This document shows, in pieces, positions 1 to 8,502 of a stretch of DNA of 64,000 bases (positions are counted from its first letter, which is position 1; the number at the start of each line of letters is the position of its first letter). Location: contig CP024846.1 of assembly GCA_004564215.1 (NCBI GenBank), positions 2,046,001-2,110,000 on the forward strand, given 5' to 3'. A program made the position numbers and the translations under genes. Origin of the DNA: Beijerinckiaceae bacterium. GTDB lineage: Bacteria; Pseudomonadota; Alphaproteobacteria; Rhizobiales; Beijerinckiaceae. The notes under the pieces were generated by a model, which saw only the letters and a list, made by a program, of their open reading frames with translations, was not told where the DNA came from and did no database searches.

Positions 1-477
1 GCGCTGACCGCCTTCGTTGAAGAGCAAAGCATCAAGTCCGAGGAAGAGCGCTTCAGCTATGTGTTGGTCGATTGCCCGCCCTCGCTCAATCTTCTCACCA
101 TGAATGCGATGGCGGCGGCTCATGCCGTATTGGTGCCGCTGCAATGCGAGTTCTTCGCCTTGGAAGGGCTATCGCAACTGCTGACGACCGTGGACCAGGT
201 CCGCGATACGCTGAATCCGGGCCTGACCATTCATGGCATCGTCCTGACGATGTTCGATGCGCGTAATTCCCTCGCGACGCAGGTGGTGGCGGATGTGCGC
301 GGATATATGGGCGACAAGGTCTATGAAACGGTCATTCCCCGCAATGTCCGGGTGTCCGAAGCGCCTTCGCATGGAAAGCCGGTCCTGCTCTACGATCTCA
401 AATGCAGTGGTAGCCAAGCCTATTTGAAACTTGCGTCGGAAGTGATCCAGCGGGAGCGCCTCTTTCGCGCGGCCTGA
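1..477 (+). CDS. parA: Chromosome partitioning ATPase ParA (3' part, cut by window start)
   Basis: This is the C-terminal part of a ParA/Soj Walker-type ATPase, which drives segregation of the origin region together with ParB. The frame is open from base 1, so the gene begins outside the window. The Walker B-like stretch YVLVDCPPSLNLLT lies near residue 20 of the visible part. It is followed by the conserved PLQCEFFALEGLSQLL segment and the family C-terminal signature VIPRNVRVSEAPSHGKPV. The stop lies 48 bases before the chosen parB start on the same strand, the usual parA-parB operon order. The N-terminal deviant Walker A is not visible. Confidence 0.95.
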   Translation, partial: ALTAFVEEQSIKSEEERFSYVLVDCPPSLNLLTMNAMAAAHAVLVPLQCEFFALEGLSQLLTTVDQVRDTLNPGLTIHGIVLTMFDARNSLATQVVADVRGYMGDKVYETVIPRNVRVSEAPSHGKPVLLYDLKCSGSQAYLKLASEVIQRERLFRAA

Positions 478-525
478 GGCTGGTCCTGCGTTGGCCGGGA
501 ATTAATGATCTGGAGCGAACGACAA

Positions 526-1425
526 ATGAAGCCAGCCAAATCACCAGAGGAATCGCGACCGAGGCTCGGGCGCGGTCTGGCCGCGCTGCTCGGCGGCGAC
601 GACACCGTCCAAGCCGCCACGCGCGCCCGCACCCCGCAGAAATTGCCGATCGAGTTTCTTCGGCCCAATCCCCGCAATCCACGAAAATCCTTCGCCGAGG
701 AAGACCTCGAAGAACTGACGGCGTCGATCAAGGAAAAAGGCATTATTCAACCGATCCTCGCGCGTCCGGTGCAAGGATCGGTCGGTACTTTCGAGATCAT
801 CGCGGGCGAGCGGCGTTGGCGCGCGGCCCAACGCGCGGGCTTGCACGAAGTCCCGATTATCAGCGTCGACGCGGACGACCGTCAGGCGCTGGAATTGGCG
901 ATCATCGAAAACGTCCAGCGCAGCGATCTCAATCCGATCGAGGAGGCGGTGGGCTATCAGCGGCTTGGCGATGAATTCGGGTATACACAGCTCGATCTCG
1001 GCAAAGTGATCGGCAAAAGCCGAAGCCATGTGACCAATATTTTGCGGCTTCTCAAGCTTCCCGAACGCAGCAAGACCCTCCTGAGCGAAGGTAAAATTTC
1101 GGCGGGGCATGCCCGATTGCTCCTGTCTGCCGACGAACCCGATGCCCTCGCCGAACGAATCGTGGCCGAAGAGCTTTCGGTGCGGGATGTCGAGCGGATG
1201 TTGCAAGGTTCGTCCAAAAGCTCCGGCGCCGCCGGGCCTGGGCCGCGCAAGCGCGAGGCGGAGGAAAAAGACGCCGATACCCGCGCCTTGGAAACGAGCT
1301 TGCTGGAAGTGCTGGGAATGAATGTGACAATCACGCAAAAAGTCGGAGAGGCCGGCGAAATGCTAGTGAAGTATAAAACCCTCGATCAGCTCGAGTTTGT
1401 CTGCCGCCGTCTGCGCGGCGACTAG
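526..1425 (+). CDS. parB: Chromosome partitioning protein ParB
   Basis: ParB is the CTP-dependent DNA clamp that loads at parS and stimulates ParA. The sequence shows the N-terminal arginine-rich ParA-interacting segment RPRLGRGLAALLGG, the CTP-binding boxes GERRWRAAQRAG and ENVQRSDLNPIEEA, and the parS-reading helix-turn-helix around KVIGKSRSHVTNILRLLKLP. A C-terminal dimerisation region follows. I chose ATG 526 because GGAG lies ten bases upstream and the product starts as usual for the family (299 aa). An in-frame ATG at 505 is possible but has a poorly spaced ribosome site. I did not see a parS palindrome in the window. Confidence 0.95.
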   Translation: MKPAKSPEESRPRLGRGLAALLGGDDTVQAATRARTPQKLPIEFLRPNPRNPRKSFAEEDLEELTASIKEKGIIQPILARPVQGSVGTFEIIAGERRWRAAQRAGLHEVPIISVDADDRQALELAIIENVQRSDLNPIEEAVGYQRLGDEFGYTQLDLGKVIGKSRSHVTNILRLLKLPERSKTLLSEGKISAGHARLLLSADEPDALAERIVAEELSVRDVERMLQGSSKSSGAAGPGPRKREAEEKDADTRALETSLLEVLGMNVTITQKVGEAGEMLVKYKTLDQLEFVCRRLRGD

Positions 1426-1540
1426 AGCGGGATGAGGAAAAGCGGAAACCGGTTTTCCGCTCGCATCCCGCTCTTAAATTTTTGGAATCGATCACGTTCA
1501 TGATTTTGGGTTGAGTCATTCCAAAATCATCGTGATCTAG
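1422..1540. repeat. Rhizobiales-type intergenic palindromic repeat, long copy
   Basis: The element begins CTAGAGCGGGATGAGGAAAA at the parB stop and forms a long stem from AGAGCGGGATG...CATCCCGCTCT with an inner GCGGAAA/TTTTCCGC arm. It then continues through a second arm (TTCCAAAATCATCGTGATCTAG end). A shorter copy lies at 6984-7076. It sits directly after parB and could act as a transcription end. The rest of the 1541-1720 gap shows nothing I can name. Confidence 0.85.
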
Positions 1541-1723
1541 GGCCAGCTAAGGCGTGACGCCTTGCGGTGAAATATATGGAGTAGCCACGGCTCGGTTAGC
1601 GCTGTGACAATTGACGCAGTTCAATACGCCTAGACGTATTTGGCTTATGCATTACGTCTTAGGAAGAAGCCGTAGGGCCACGGGTTCCTCCCGTGCCGGC
1701 GACTTTTCAGAAAGGACCGCGTG

Positions 1724-2353
1724 ATGAGTTTTACCGGCGTAGATGGACCAAACACCAATCTTCACTCAGCTGCCCTTGAGTTCGGGCTCGATACCACTCT
1801 TTCCCGCAATTGGTGGGCCGTCGCCTTAAGGGGCGTTTTCGGTATTGCCTTTGGTTTGATCGCGTTTCTTTTCCCCGGCGCCACGATGCTGTCGCTGGTC
1901 GTGGTTTTCTCGGTATATCTGGTCTTTGACGGCGTCGTGGCGATCATCTCGGCCATGCGCGCGGCCAGACATCACGAACGTTGGGGCCTCCTGACGATCG
2001 AAGGCTTCGTCAGCATCCTTGTGGCCATTTTGGCTGCGTCTTGGCCCGGCCTGACGGTATTCGTCTTCGTGATTATGGTCGCCGGGTGGGCAATCGCCAC
2101 CGGGGTTCTCATGTTTGCCGCCGCCTTTAAACTCAATAAGGATCATGGCCGCTGGTGGCTTGCCATCGGTGGGATCGTCTCGATTCTCTATGGAGTCTTG
2201 CTGATCGCAGCACCTCTACTCGGTGCTCTGGTTCTCACATGGTGGATCGGCGCTTATGCGATCGTTTTCGGCGTAAGCCTCCTGGCCTTGGCATTTCAGC
2301 TCAGGGCACGGCACAAGGACCGCGAAACGGCCACGATAGGCACAAGAGCCTGA
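1724..2353 (+). CDS. DUF308/HdeD-family membrane protein, copy 1
   Basis: A 209-aa predicted inner-membrane protein of the DUF308 (HdeD-like) family, with about six hydrophobic segments and the repeated signature FGIAFGLIAFLFPGATMLSLV. HdeD of E. coli is linked to acid resistance, but the function of most family members is unknown, so a stress role is only inference. ATG 1724 is preferred to the adjacent GTG 1721 because AAAGGA lies seven bases upstream. A close paralogue sits at 3195-3824 on the same strand, with pyrE inverted between them, which indicates an old local duplication. Confidence 0.85.
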   Translation: MSFTGVDGPNTNLHSAALEFGLDTTLSRNWWAVALRGVFGIAFGLIAFLFPGATMLSLVVVFSVYLVFDGVVAIISAMRAARHHERWGLLTIEGFVSILVAILAASWPGLTVFVFVIMVAGWAIATGVLMFAAAFKLNKDHGRWWLAIGGIVSILYGVLLIAAPLLGALVLTWWIGAYAIVFGVSLLALAFQLRARHKDRETATIGTRA

Positions 2354-2359
2354 TTCTGA

Positions 2360-2391
2360 GGCGCCCTTAAACCCGGCGGCTTGAGGGCGCC
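2360..2391. terminator. Stem-loop between convergent genes
   Basis: GGCGCCCT (2360-2367) pairs with AGGGCGCC (2384-2391), and the stem extends inward by a G-T wobble and two A-T pairs around a 10-base loop. It lies between the ends of the convergent DUF308 gene and pyrE, so a bidirectional terminator role is plausible. There is no T-tract. Confidence 0.45.
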
Positions 2392-2402
2392 GCCTCCCCA
2401 TT

Positions 2403-3032
2403 TCAAATCTCGGGAAAATCGCTTCTCTTAAAAATCGCCGCGAGCTGAATATTTTGCGCGGCCAAATTTTCAGCCGCCCCTTCTTCGCGATCGACTACCG
2501 CGAGCGCCCGGCGAACATAGGAGCCATGGCCTTCGATGCCCTCGATGGCCTTGAGAATCGAGCCGCCGGTGGTCGCGACATCGTCGATCATCAGCACCTC
2601 GGCTTCGTTGCGAAGATATCCATCGACTCTTTCGCGCGCGCCGTGTTCTTTGGCGGCCTTGCGGACAAAAAAAGCATCGACCGGCCAGGCTTTCAAATGG
2701 CTGATGGCGGCGACGGCGGAAACGATCGGGACCGCGCCGAGTTCAAGGCCGCCGATACACGCGATATTGTTTTTCTTCATGTAGTCGACGATGATTTCGC
2801 CGATCAGCGCGGCGCCTTCCGGCAACATTGTGGTTTGCCGAAGCTGAAACAAATAGGTGCTGGTTCGCCCCGAGGCGAGAAGAAACTCGCCGCGTTTGAG
2901 CGAATGCGCCCGGATGATGTCCCGCAGCCGCACCCATTTGGCATCGCTGCGGTCCAGAACATCCGCGGATGCGCCTGGTTTCTGCGCCACATTGGAGGGG
3001 ACCGTTGGGTCCGTCGATCGGTTCGAATTCAT
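2403..3032 (-). CDS. pyrE: Orotate phosphoribosyltransferase
   Basis: This enzyme transfers the phosphoribosyl group of PRPP to orotate to give OMP in de novo pyrimidine synthesis. The PRPP-binding motif VLMIDDVATTGGS is complete. Upstream of it lie the FLLASGRTSTYLFQLRQTTM substrate segment and the KAAKEHGARERVDG flexible catalytic loop. The frame is open back to 3236, but that extension runs into the divergent promoter and start of the DUF308 gene and does not resemble PyrE. I therefore chose ATG 3032 (209 aa), whose ribosome site is weak. The gene stands alone, inverted between two paralogous membrane genes. Confidence 0.93.
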   Translation of the reverse strand: MNSNRSTDPTVPSNVAQKPGASADVLDRSDAKWVRLRDIIRAHSLKRGEFLLASGRTSTYLFQLRQTTMLPEGAALIGEIIVDYMKKNNIACIGGLELGAVPIVSAVAAISHLKAWPVDAFFVRKAAKEHGARERVDGYLRNEAEVLMIDDVATTGGSILKAIEGIEGHGSYVRRALAVVDREEGAAENLAAQNIQLAAIFKRSDFPEI

Positions 3033-3194
3033 AAGGACTAGCCGGAGCTTGGCTTGGGGGGAGGATGCGAACGGCATGCGCGCAAAATTACCGCGCGTCA
3101 ACGCCCCCTCGACGTCGGTCTCTGCAGTACCTACCTCTGGGGTTCGAACGTCGTGGGGTTTTCTCGCGGCGGCAGCATGGAAGGAACCGAAACG

Positions 3195-3824
3195 ATGACA
3201 TTCTCCAATCCAAGCAGAGGCGATACAGGCGTTCATCGGGAACTTCTCGGATTCGGACTCGGTGCAACGCTCGCGCAGAATTGGTGGGTCGTTGCGGGCC
3301 GCGGCATCTTAGGGCTGGTCATCGGCTTGATCGCCTTTCTTTTTCCCGGCGCGACCTTGCTATCGCTCGTCACCCTGTTTGCGCTTTATCTGATCATCGA
3401 TGGGATTTTTGCGATCGCCGCCGCTGTCCGCGCGGCGCGTCATCAGCAACGTTGGGGCTATCTCACCTTCGAGGGAGCGGTGGGCATCATTGCCGGTATT
3501 GTAGCCCTGGTCGTGCCCGGGCTCACTGTGCTCGTGTTTGTCGGGCTCCTCGCGGCCTGGGCGATTGTCTCCGGCGTGCTGGAGCTGCGTGCCGCCTTTG
3601 ATGTCACACAGGAGCATGGCCGTGTGTGGCTGGTGCTTGGCGGGATCATCTCCGTTGTATTCGGAGTCCTACTCATCGCGGCGCCCATGTTCGGCGCCTT
3701 GGTGGTAAGCTGGTGGGTTGGCGCTTATGCGACCGTCTTCGGGGCCAGCCTCTTGGCGCTCGCGTTTCAATTGCGCGCGCGGCACACGGGTGCGGGCACA
3801 CCGACTGCCGCTGACCGGCCCTGA
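3195..3824 (+). CDS. DUF308/HdeD-family membrane protein, copy 2
   Basis: A 209-aa paralogue of the protein at 1724-2353. Both share ARNWW/QNWW at the N-terminus, LIAFLFPGAT in the first transmembrane pair, RAARHxxRWGxLTxEG in the middle loop and SLLALAFQLRARH at the C-terminus. The longer open frame begins at 3054, but ATG 3195 has AAGGA nine bases upstream and matches the N-terminus of the first copy (MTFSNPS against MSFTGVD). The six-helix pattern implies an inner-membrane location. The molecular function of the family is not established. It is convergent with priA, which ends 19 bases downstream. Confidence 0.85.
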   Translation: MTFSNPSRGDTGVHRELLGFGLGATLAQNWWVVAGRGILGLVIGLIAFLFPGATLLSLVTLFALYLIIDGIFAIAAAVRAARHQQRWGYLTFEGAVGIIAGIVALVVPGLTVLVFVGLLAAWAIVSGVLELRAAFDVTQEHGRVWLVLGGIISVVFGVLLIAAPMFGALVVSWWVGAYATVFGASLLALAFQLRARHTGAGTPTAADRP

Positions 3825-3843
3825 CACGCGGGCGACGCGCCTG

Positions 3844-6096
3844 TCATAAAAAGCTTTGCGGATCGACGTCGACGGCGACCCGCACGCCCCCCTTTTCGGG
3901 TGGTCCCGCGGCCAGCCAAGCGCGCAAAAAGCCTTGCAGATCGGCCGAGCGTGGCGCGCGCACGAGAAGTCGGAAACGGTGACGTCCGCGAATGACCGCG
4001 ATCGGGGCCTCGGCGGGCCCGAGCAGGCTGATTTCGTTTTCCTCGGGCAGTCCGCCGGCGGGGGCCAGCCGCCAGCCTGGTGTGGGCGGAAGAGTGTAGG
4101 CGGCCCGCGCGAGCGCCCGCGCATGGGTTTCGGCCGTGCCGCTATCCCGCGCCGAAATAATCAGAGCTGCCAGGCGTCCGAAAGGCGGCAGGCCCGCGCG
4201 CCGACGCTGCTCGGTTTCGGCCCCGTAAAAACTCTCGAAATCGCCGGAGAGCAATGCGCGCATCACGGGGTGTTCCGGTTGCCAGGTCTGAACCAGGGCC
4301 CGGCCAGCCGTTTCAAACCGTCCCGCGCGTCCGGTGACTTGATTCAGCAATTGGAAGGTCCGTTCGGCGGCCCGAGGATCGCCCGAGGTCAGGCCAATAT
4401 CCGCGTCGATGACCCCAACTAGCGACAGGAGTGGAAAATTATGGCCCTTGGCGACGAGCTGGGTGCCGATAATGATGTCGCATTCGCCGCGCGCGATGGC
4501 GTCGAGTTCGTTGCGCAGACGCTCGGTGCCGCCGGGAAAGTCCGAGGAGAGGACGAGCGTTCTGGCGTCGGGAAACAGTTCGCTCGTTTCTTCCGCCAAT
4601 CGCTCGATGCCAGGACCGCAGGCCGAAAGCGAATCCTCCGCGCCGCAGGCCGGGCAAATGTTTGGCCGGCGTTCGATGTGGCCGCAATGATGGCACATAA
4701 GCGCCCGGCGGAAACGGTGTTCCACAAGCCAGGCGGTGCAGTTCGGGCAATGGAAACGATGTCCGCAGCTACGGCACACGGTCAGCGGCGCATAGCCTCG
4801 GCGGTTGAGAAAAAGCAGTGCCTGTTCGCCTTGCGCAAGGGCTGCCGAAACGGCGGCGACGAGACGCGGTGCGATCCATCTGCCGCGAGGCGCTGCCTCG
4901 GAGCGAAGATCGATGGCGGCGAGTTTTGGCATGGCTCGCGCCTTGAAACGGCTGGCGAGTTGGACATGCCCATAGCGGCCCTGCTGGGCATTGACCCGGC
5001 TCTCGATGGAAGGCGTCGCGGAAGCGAGAATGACGGCACCCTTCTCGATACGGCCGCGCACGACCGCCATATCGCGGGCGTGGTAGGCGACGCCATCCTC
5101 CTGCTTGTAGGCGGCCTCGTGTTCTTCGTCGACAATGAGCGCGCCCAAATCCGCAAATGGCAGAAACAGCGCCGAACGTGCGCCGACCACGACCTTGACC
5201 TCGCCCAGAGCCACGGCGCTCCAGAGCCGCGCTCGTTTGCGCGCGCTGACCCCGGAATGCCATTCGGCCGGGCGGGCGCCGAATCGGGCGGCGAAACGAT
5301 CGAGGAATTGCGCGGTCAGGGCAATCTCCGGCATCAAAATCAAGGTCTGGCGCCCGGCCTCGTAGGTTGCTGCGACGGCTTCAAAATAGACTTCCGTTTT
5401 GCCGGAGCCGGTGACACCTTCGAGCAGGGTGACCGAAAATTCGCGGGCTTTGACACGCGCGATCAGATGCTCTGCGGCGGCGGCCTGGCTGGCTTCAAGG
5501 CAGGGCTGGGCGAAACCCGGATCGCAGCTTGGCGCGACGGGATCGGGAGGGAGTGCGACGGCCTCAAGCGTGCCCTCATCGATCAGCGTATCGATCACGC
5601 CGCCCGAACACGCGGCCGCCTCGGCGAGAACGGCCTTGGGGAATGCCAGTCCTCCCTCCGCCGCGGCGAGCACCCGAGCGCGGGCGGGAGTCATCCGGCG
5701 CGGCGGCGGTCCGGCGAGACGAACCCCGATGCGGACCGGTTCGGGTCCGGCATGAAATGGCGCACCGATGGCCATGCGCAGAACCATGCCTTGCGGACTA
5801 AGCGTCCAGCGCGCGACCCAATCGATGAAGCTTCGTAAATTGCCCGGAAGCGGAGGCAGATCGAGCACCGCCGCGATGGTCTTCAGATTGGGCCGTTCCG
5901 AGGCTGCCTCGCGAACCTCCCAAACGACACCGCTTGTGATCCTTGTGCCAAGCGGCACGTCCACGAAAGCGCCCGGCGTGACGGTCGTGCCGGGGCGAAC
6001 CAGATAGGAATAGGGATGATCGATCGCGACCGGCAACAAGACCTCCGCGATGGTCACAGCTCGCTCTCCGGGTTTGGCCTGGCCGCTCTCTCTCAT
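3844..6096 (-). CDS. priA: Primosomal replication restart helicase PriA
   Basis: PriA recognises stalled forks, remodels them and loads the replicative helicase. The 750-aa product starts with the 3'-end DNA-binding domain (ITIAEVLLPVAIDHPYSYLV-like). It continues with a winged-helix region, then the helicase core with Walker A GVTGSGKTE and DEEH box VDEEHEAAYKQEDG. The zinc-binding insertion contains eight cysteines in four CxxC pairs (CRSCGH, CPNC, CHHCG, CPACG), and the helicase C-terminal lobe holds GTQLVAKGHNFP. The start is nine bases after the terC stop, so the two are probably cotranscribed. Confidence 0.96.
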   Translation of the reverse strand: MRESGQAKPGERAVTIAEVLLPVAIDHPYSYLVRPGTTVTPGAFVDVPLGTRITSGVVWEVREAASERPNLKTIAAVLDLPPLPGNLRSFIDWVARWTLSPQGMVLRMAIGAPFHAGPEPVRIGVRLAGPPPRRMTPARARVLAAAEGGLAFPKAVLAEAAACSGGVIDTLIDEGTLEAVALPPDPVAPSCDPGFAQPCLEASQAAAAEHLIARVKAREFSVTLLEGVTGSGKTEVYFEAVAATYEAGRQTLILMPEIALTAQFLDRFAARFGARPAEWHSGVSARKRARLWSAVALGEVKVVVGARSALFLPFADLGALIVDEEHEAAYKQEDGVAYHARDMAVVRGRIEKGAVILASATPSIESRVNAQQGRYGHVQLASRFKARAMPKLAAIDLRSEAAPRGRWIAPRLVAAVSAALAQGEQALLFLNRRGYAPLTVCRSCGHRFHCPNCTAWLVEHRFRRALMCHHCGHIERRPNICPACGAEDSLSACGPGIERLAEETSELFPDARTLVLSSDFPGGTERLRNELDAIARGECDIIIGTQLVAKGHNFPLLSLVGVIDADIGLTSGDPRAAERTFQLLNQVTGRAGRFETAGRALVQTWQPEHPVMRALLSGDFESFYGAETEQRRRAGLPPFGRLAALIISARDSGTAETHARALARAAYTLPPTPGWRLAPAGGLPEENEISLLGPAEAPIAVIRGRHRFRLLVRAPRSADLQGFLRAWLAAGPPEKGGVRVAVDVDPQSFL

Positions 6097-6105
6097 GAGC
6101 GCGCT

Positions 6106-6858
6106 TCAGGTTTTCGGCGGACGTTTTCGCCGGTTTCGCGCGAGCATGTTCAGCGCTTCGATCGTGCCTGAAAAAGCCATCGCGACGTAGATGTAGCCTT
6201 TCGGAAAATGAAATCCAAATCCTTCGGCGATCAGGGTCGACCCGATCAGAAGCAGAAACCCGAGCGCCAGCATGACGATGCTCGGATTGCGATGAATAAA
6301 ATGGCTCAGCGGGTCGGCGGCGATCAGCATCGCGAGCACGGCCGCAATCACCGCGATAATCATAATCGGAACATGTTCGGTCATGCCGACCGCCGTGATG
6401 ATGCTATCAATCGAGAACACAAGATCGAGGAGGACGATCTGGCCGACCGTCACGGCAAACACACCCGGACGGCGTGGGGTTGCTACTTCGGCGTCGGTGT
6501 CCGGGTCGACGTTGTGATGAATCTCGCTGGTCGCCTTGAAGACGAGAAAGAGGCCGCCCGCGATCATGATGAGATCGCGCCATGAAAACTCCTGGCCAAG
6601 AATCCCGAAGACAGGTTGCGTAAGTCTGACGATATAGGCAGCGCCGGCGACGAGCAGCAGCCGGAAGATGAGCGACAGGCCGATCCCGATCCGCCGCGCC
6701 TTCGAGGCCTGAACCGGCGGAAGTTTCGACGAGAGAATGGCGATGAAGACGAGATTGTCGATGCCAAGGACAATCTCCATCACAATGAGCGTGAACAGAG
6801 CGAGCCAAGCCGAGGGATCGGCGGCGAGCAAGATCAGGCTGTCCATTAATACATTCAT
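6106..6858 (-). CDS. TerC-family integral membrane protein
   Basis: A 250-aa TerC-family protein with seven or so hydrophobic helices. The two membrane motifs with buried acids that define the family are visible: VLGIDNLVF near residue 33 and DLVFSIDSI near residue 145. TerC relatives such as MeeF/MeeY export manganese or metallate secreted enzymes, and others are tellurite-resistance proteins. Metal transport is the likely role, but the substrate cannot be read from sequence. ATG 6858 and ATG 6846 are both possible, and neither has a strong ribosome site. It lies upstream of priA on the same strand. Confidence 0.88.
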   Translation of the reverse strand: MNVLMDSLILLAADPSAWLALFTLIVMEIVLGIDNLVFIAILSSKLPPVQASKARRIGIGLSLIFRLLLVAGAAYIVRLTQPVFGILGQEFSWRDLIMIAGGLFLVFKATSEIHHNVDPDTDAEVATPRRPGVFAVTVGQIVLLDLVFSIDSIITAVGMTEHVPIMIIAVIAAVLAMLIAADPLSHFIHRNPSIVMLALGFLLLIGSTLIAEGFGFHFPKGYIYVAMAFSGTIEALNMLARNRRKRPPKT

Positions 6859-6983
6859 GCGGAGATCATTTTTGCGGGCATTGCCTTTGCGGGGTCATCG
6901 TTTCGAAGCGAGCCCTCGCTAAACTTGCGCAGGAAAACGCCTCCCCGTCCAGCGCCCGAAAGATCCCTTAGCAAAGTTCCGGT

Positions 6984-7076
6984 CTAGAGCGGGATGAGGA
7001 AAAGTGGAAACCGGTTTTCCGCCCGCATCCCGCTCTAAACTTTTGGATTGAGTCAATCCAAAATCATCGTGATCTA
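6984..7076. repeat. Rhizobiales-type intergenic palindromic repeat, short copy
   Basis: This is a second copy of the 1422-1540 element, beginning with the same CTAGAGCGGGATGAGGAAAA and ending ATCATCGTGATCTA. It lacks about 26 bases in the middle, where the longer copy has GAATCGATCACG. The element lies in a 470-base gene-free stretch (6859-7328) whose only other notable structure is the hairpin at 7110-7143. Confidence 0.85.
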
Positions 7077-7109
7077 ATGCAAAGTTCTCAGCATGGCCAA
7101 AAACGACAA

Positions 7110-7143
7110 GGACCACGATCGCTTGATTAAACGATCGTGGTCC
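7110..7143. other. Perfect 12-bp inverted repeat
   Basis: GGACCACGATCG (7110-7121) is repeated inverted at 7132-7143 around a 10-base loop. A smaller arm pair GCGTCA-TAAT-TGACGC follows at 7193-7208. There is no T-tract and no obvious gene start immediately beside it, so it could be a terminator stem, a protein-binding site or part of a repeat. Confidence 0.6.
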
Positions 7144-7328
7144 AGGTACACTTGCACTCAATTAAATCAGAACGTGTTTCGTTAGTTTCGTTGCGTCATA
7201 ATTGACGCTAAATCGATTCCCAAAGGTCGTAACCGTCGGGAAAGACGTTGCGAGGATTGAACCCACGCTCCGTCAGAGTCTTCGGCGAAAATTGCCGAAA
7301 CCAAAGGCCGCTGTTGCGGGATCATGCA

Positions 7329-7616
7329 TCAATTGCAAACCCGCACGCGGCGATAGCCGACGATATTGCCATAGGTGTCGATGACCGGCTGACGCGCGAA
7401 GCCGCACGCGGGATATCCATAGCCGTAGTCATAATAGGGAGAGGCGGCAGCGCTAGCCGCGGCGCCGATGGCGAGGCCAGCGGCAACACCGCCGAGACCC
7501 CAGCCCCACCCGGGATAATAACCGCCCGCAGCGGCGGGCGTTGAGGTGGCCGCAACACCCAGACCAAGGGTTGTAACTGCGAGACCCACCGCAATGGACT
7601 TACGAAAATTGATCAT
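7329..7616 (-). CDS. Small exported Gly/Ala/Tyr-rich protein
   Basis: A 95-aa protein with a clear Sec signal peptide (positively charged INFRKS, a hydrophobic core, then TPAAAG). The mature part is about 65 residues and consists mostly of glycine, alanine and tyrosine (GGYYPGWGWGLGG and YYDYGYGYPACGFARQ), ending in the small conserved tail RRVRVCN. Two cysteines remain in the mature chain. Similar glycine-rich exported proteins are common in Rhizobiales and have no known function. The ribosome site GGGAGAG lies a few bases before ATG 7616, which supports the start. Confidence 0.75.
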   Translation of the reverse strand: MINFRKSIAVGLAVTTLGLGVAATSTPAAAGGYYPGWGWGLGGVAAGLAIGAAASAAASPYYDYGYGYPACGFARQPVIDTYGNIVGYRRVRVCN

Positions 7617-7713
7617 GAAACTCTCCCTTTCTTCGCCCCCCGATTGGGACCGTCAATAAAGGGAGATTAGGTGCAAGCCTGCCGCAACGCGGTGCGCGCT
7701 CGCACCTTCGTCG

Positions 7714-8271
7714 TTACATCAAACCCATCGGGCCGATTCTCATGCCGTCGGCGATCTTCTTTTGCTCATCGTTGAAGGTCGCATACAGCGGATCGAGCGC
7801 AGCTTTGATCGCCTGCAGGCTCGCCGTATCCTTTGACGCCATTTTAGCAAGACCATCGAGCCGCTCCGGAAGCGCCTCCCCGCCGGATTGAATCATCTTC
7901 ATCTCGTTGCCCTTCATCGTCTCGTCCATGGCTTTTGCAGCAGAGACGAGCGTGTCGGCAAATTTGTTCCAGGCGGGTAATTGCGCGTCCGTGATTTTGA
8001 GTTCGGTCTTGACGGCCTCGACGCGTTCTCCGGCATGCGCCAGTCGCTCATGCATCATCCTCATCATTTGCGCCATGTTGTCGCCGCCCATGGGACCGCC
8101 CTTCATGGCGCCGCCCTTCATCGGTCCGCCCATGGGGCCGCGTTGATTGTCTACATTACCTGCGATCGGCGTTTGTTCGCCGGCGGATTGCGCAAATCCC
8201 GAAACCGGGCCGAGCCCCAACGATGCAGCCAGGACGATCGTGGAAAGGGGACGAATAATGAGAGCTCGCAT
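7714..8271 (-). CDS. Spy/CpxP-like periplasmic LTxxQ-motif protein
   Basis: A 185-aa exported helical protein. After the signal peptide (ALIIRPLSTIVLAASLGLG...GFAQ) comes a Met/Gly-rich stretch with several GPM and KGGPM repeats that could bind metals such as copper. A helical domain follows with the LTxxQ-type element LKITDAQLPAWNKFAD. Spy and CpxP are ATP-independent periplasmic chaperones and stress sensors, so a related envelope role is likely. The open frame begins at 8331, but ATG 8271 has a near-perfect AAGGAGGAG ribosome site. It lies on the same strand as, but 98 bases upstream of, the small exported protein. Confidence 0.8.
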   Translation of the reverse strand: MRALIIRPLSTIVLAASLGLGPVSGFAQSAGEQTPIAGNVDNQRGPMGGPMKGGAMKGGPMGGDNMAQMMRMMHERLAHAGERVEAVKTELKITDAQLPAWNKFADTLVSAAKAMDETMKGNEMKMIQSGGEALPERLDGLAKMASKDTASLQAIKAALDPLYATFNDEQKKIADGMRIGPMGLM

Positions 8272-8502
8272 GAATACTCCTCCTTGGTTGATTATCGAAA
8301 ATGTAAACGGCAGAGTTTTTGCAGGCAGCACCGCGCCCCCGGCGGATCCTGCGTAAATCTAGAAAGATCGCGGCTCATTTCAAGGCGAGCTGCCGTTCGG
8401 GTCTACGCGAAGCGGCTCCTCTGCGCGCCTGCCTCATGCCTCGCTGGCCGGTCTGTAATACTTCGACGGACCGGCCGGATCGCCGCAAACCCGAGGCGGG
8501 AA

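Noticed and set aside
3133..3155. A GGTTCGAAC tRNA T-arm-like string
   Set aside because: No acceptor, anticodon or D-arm pairing surrounds it; it lies in the DUF308 upstream region.
4441..5838. A 465-codon plus-strand frame inside priA
   Set aside because: It runs antisense to conserved PriA motifs, and its translation shows no family features.
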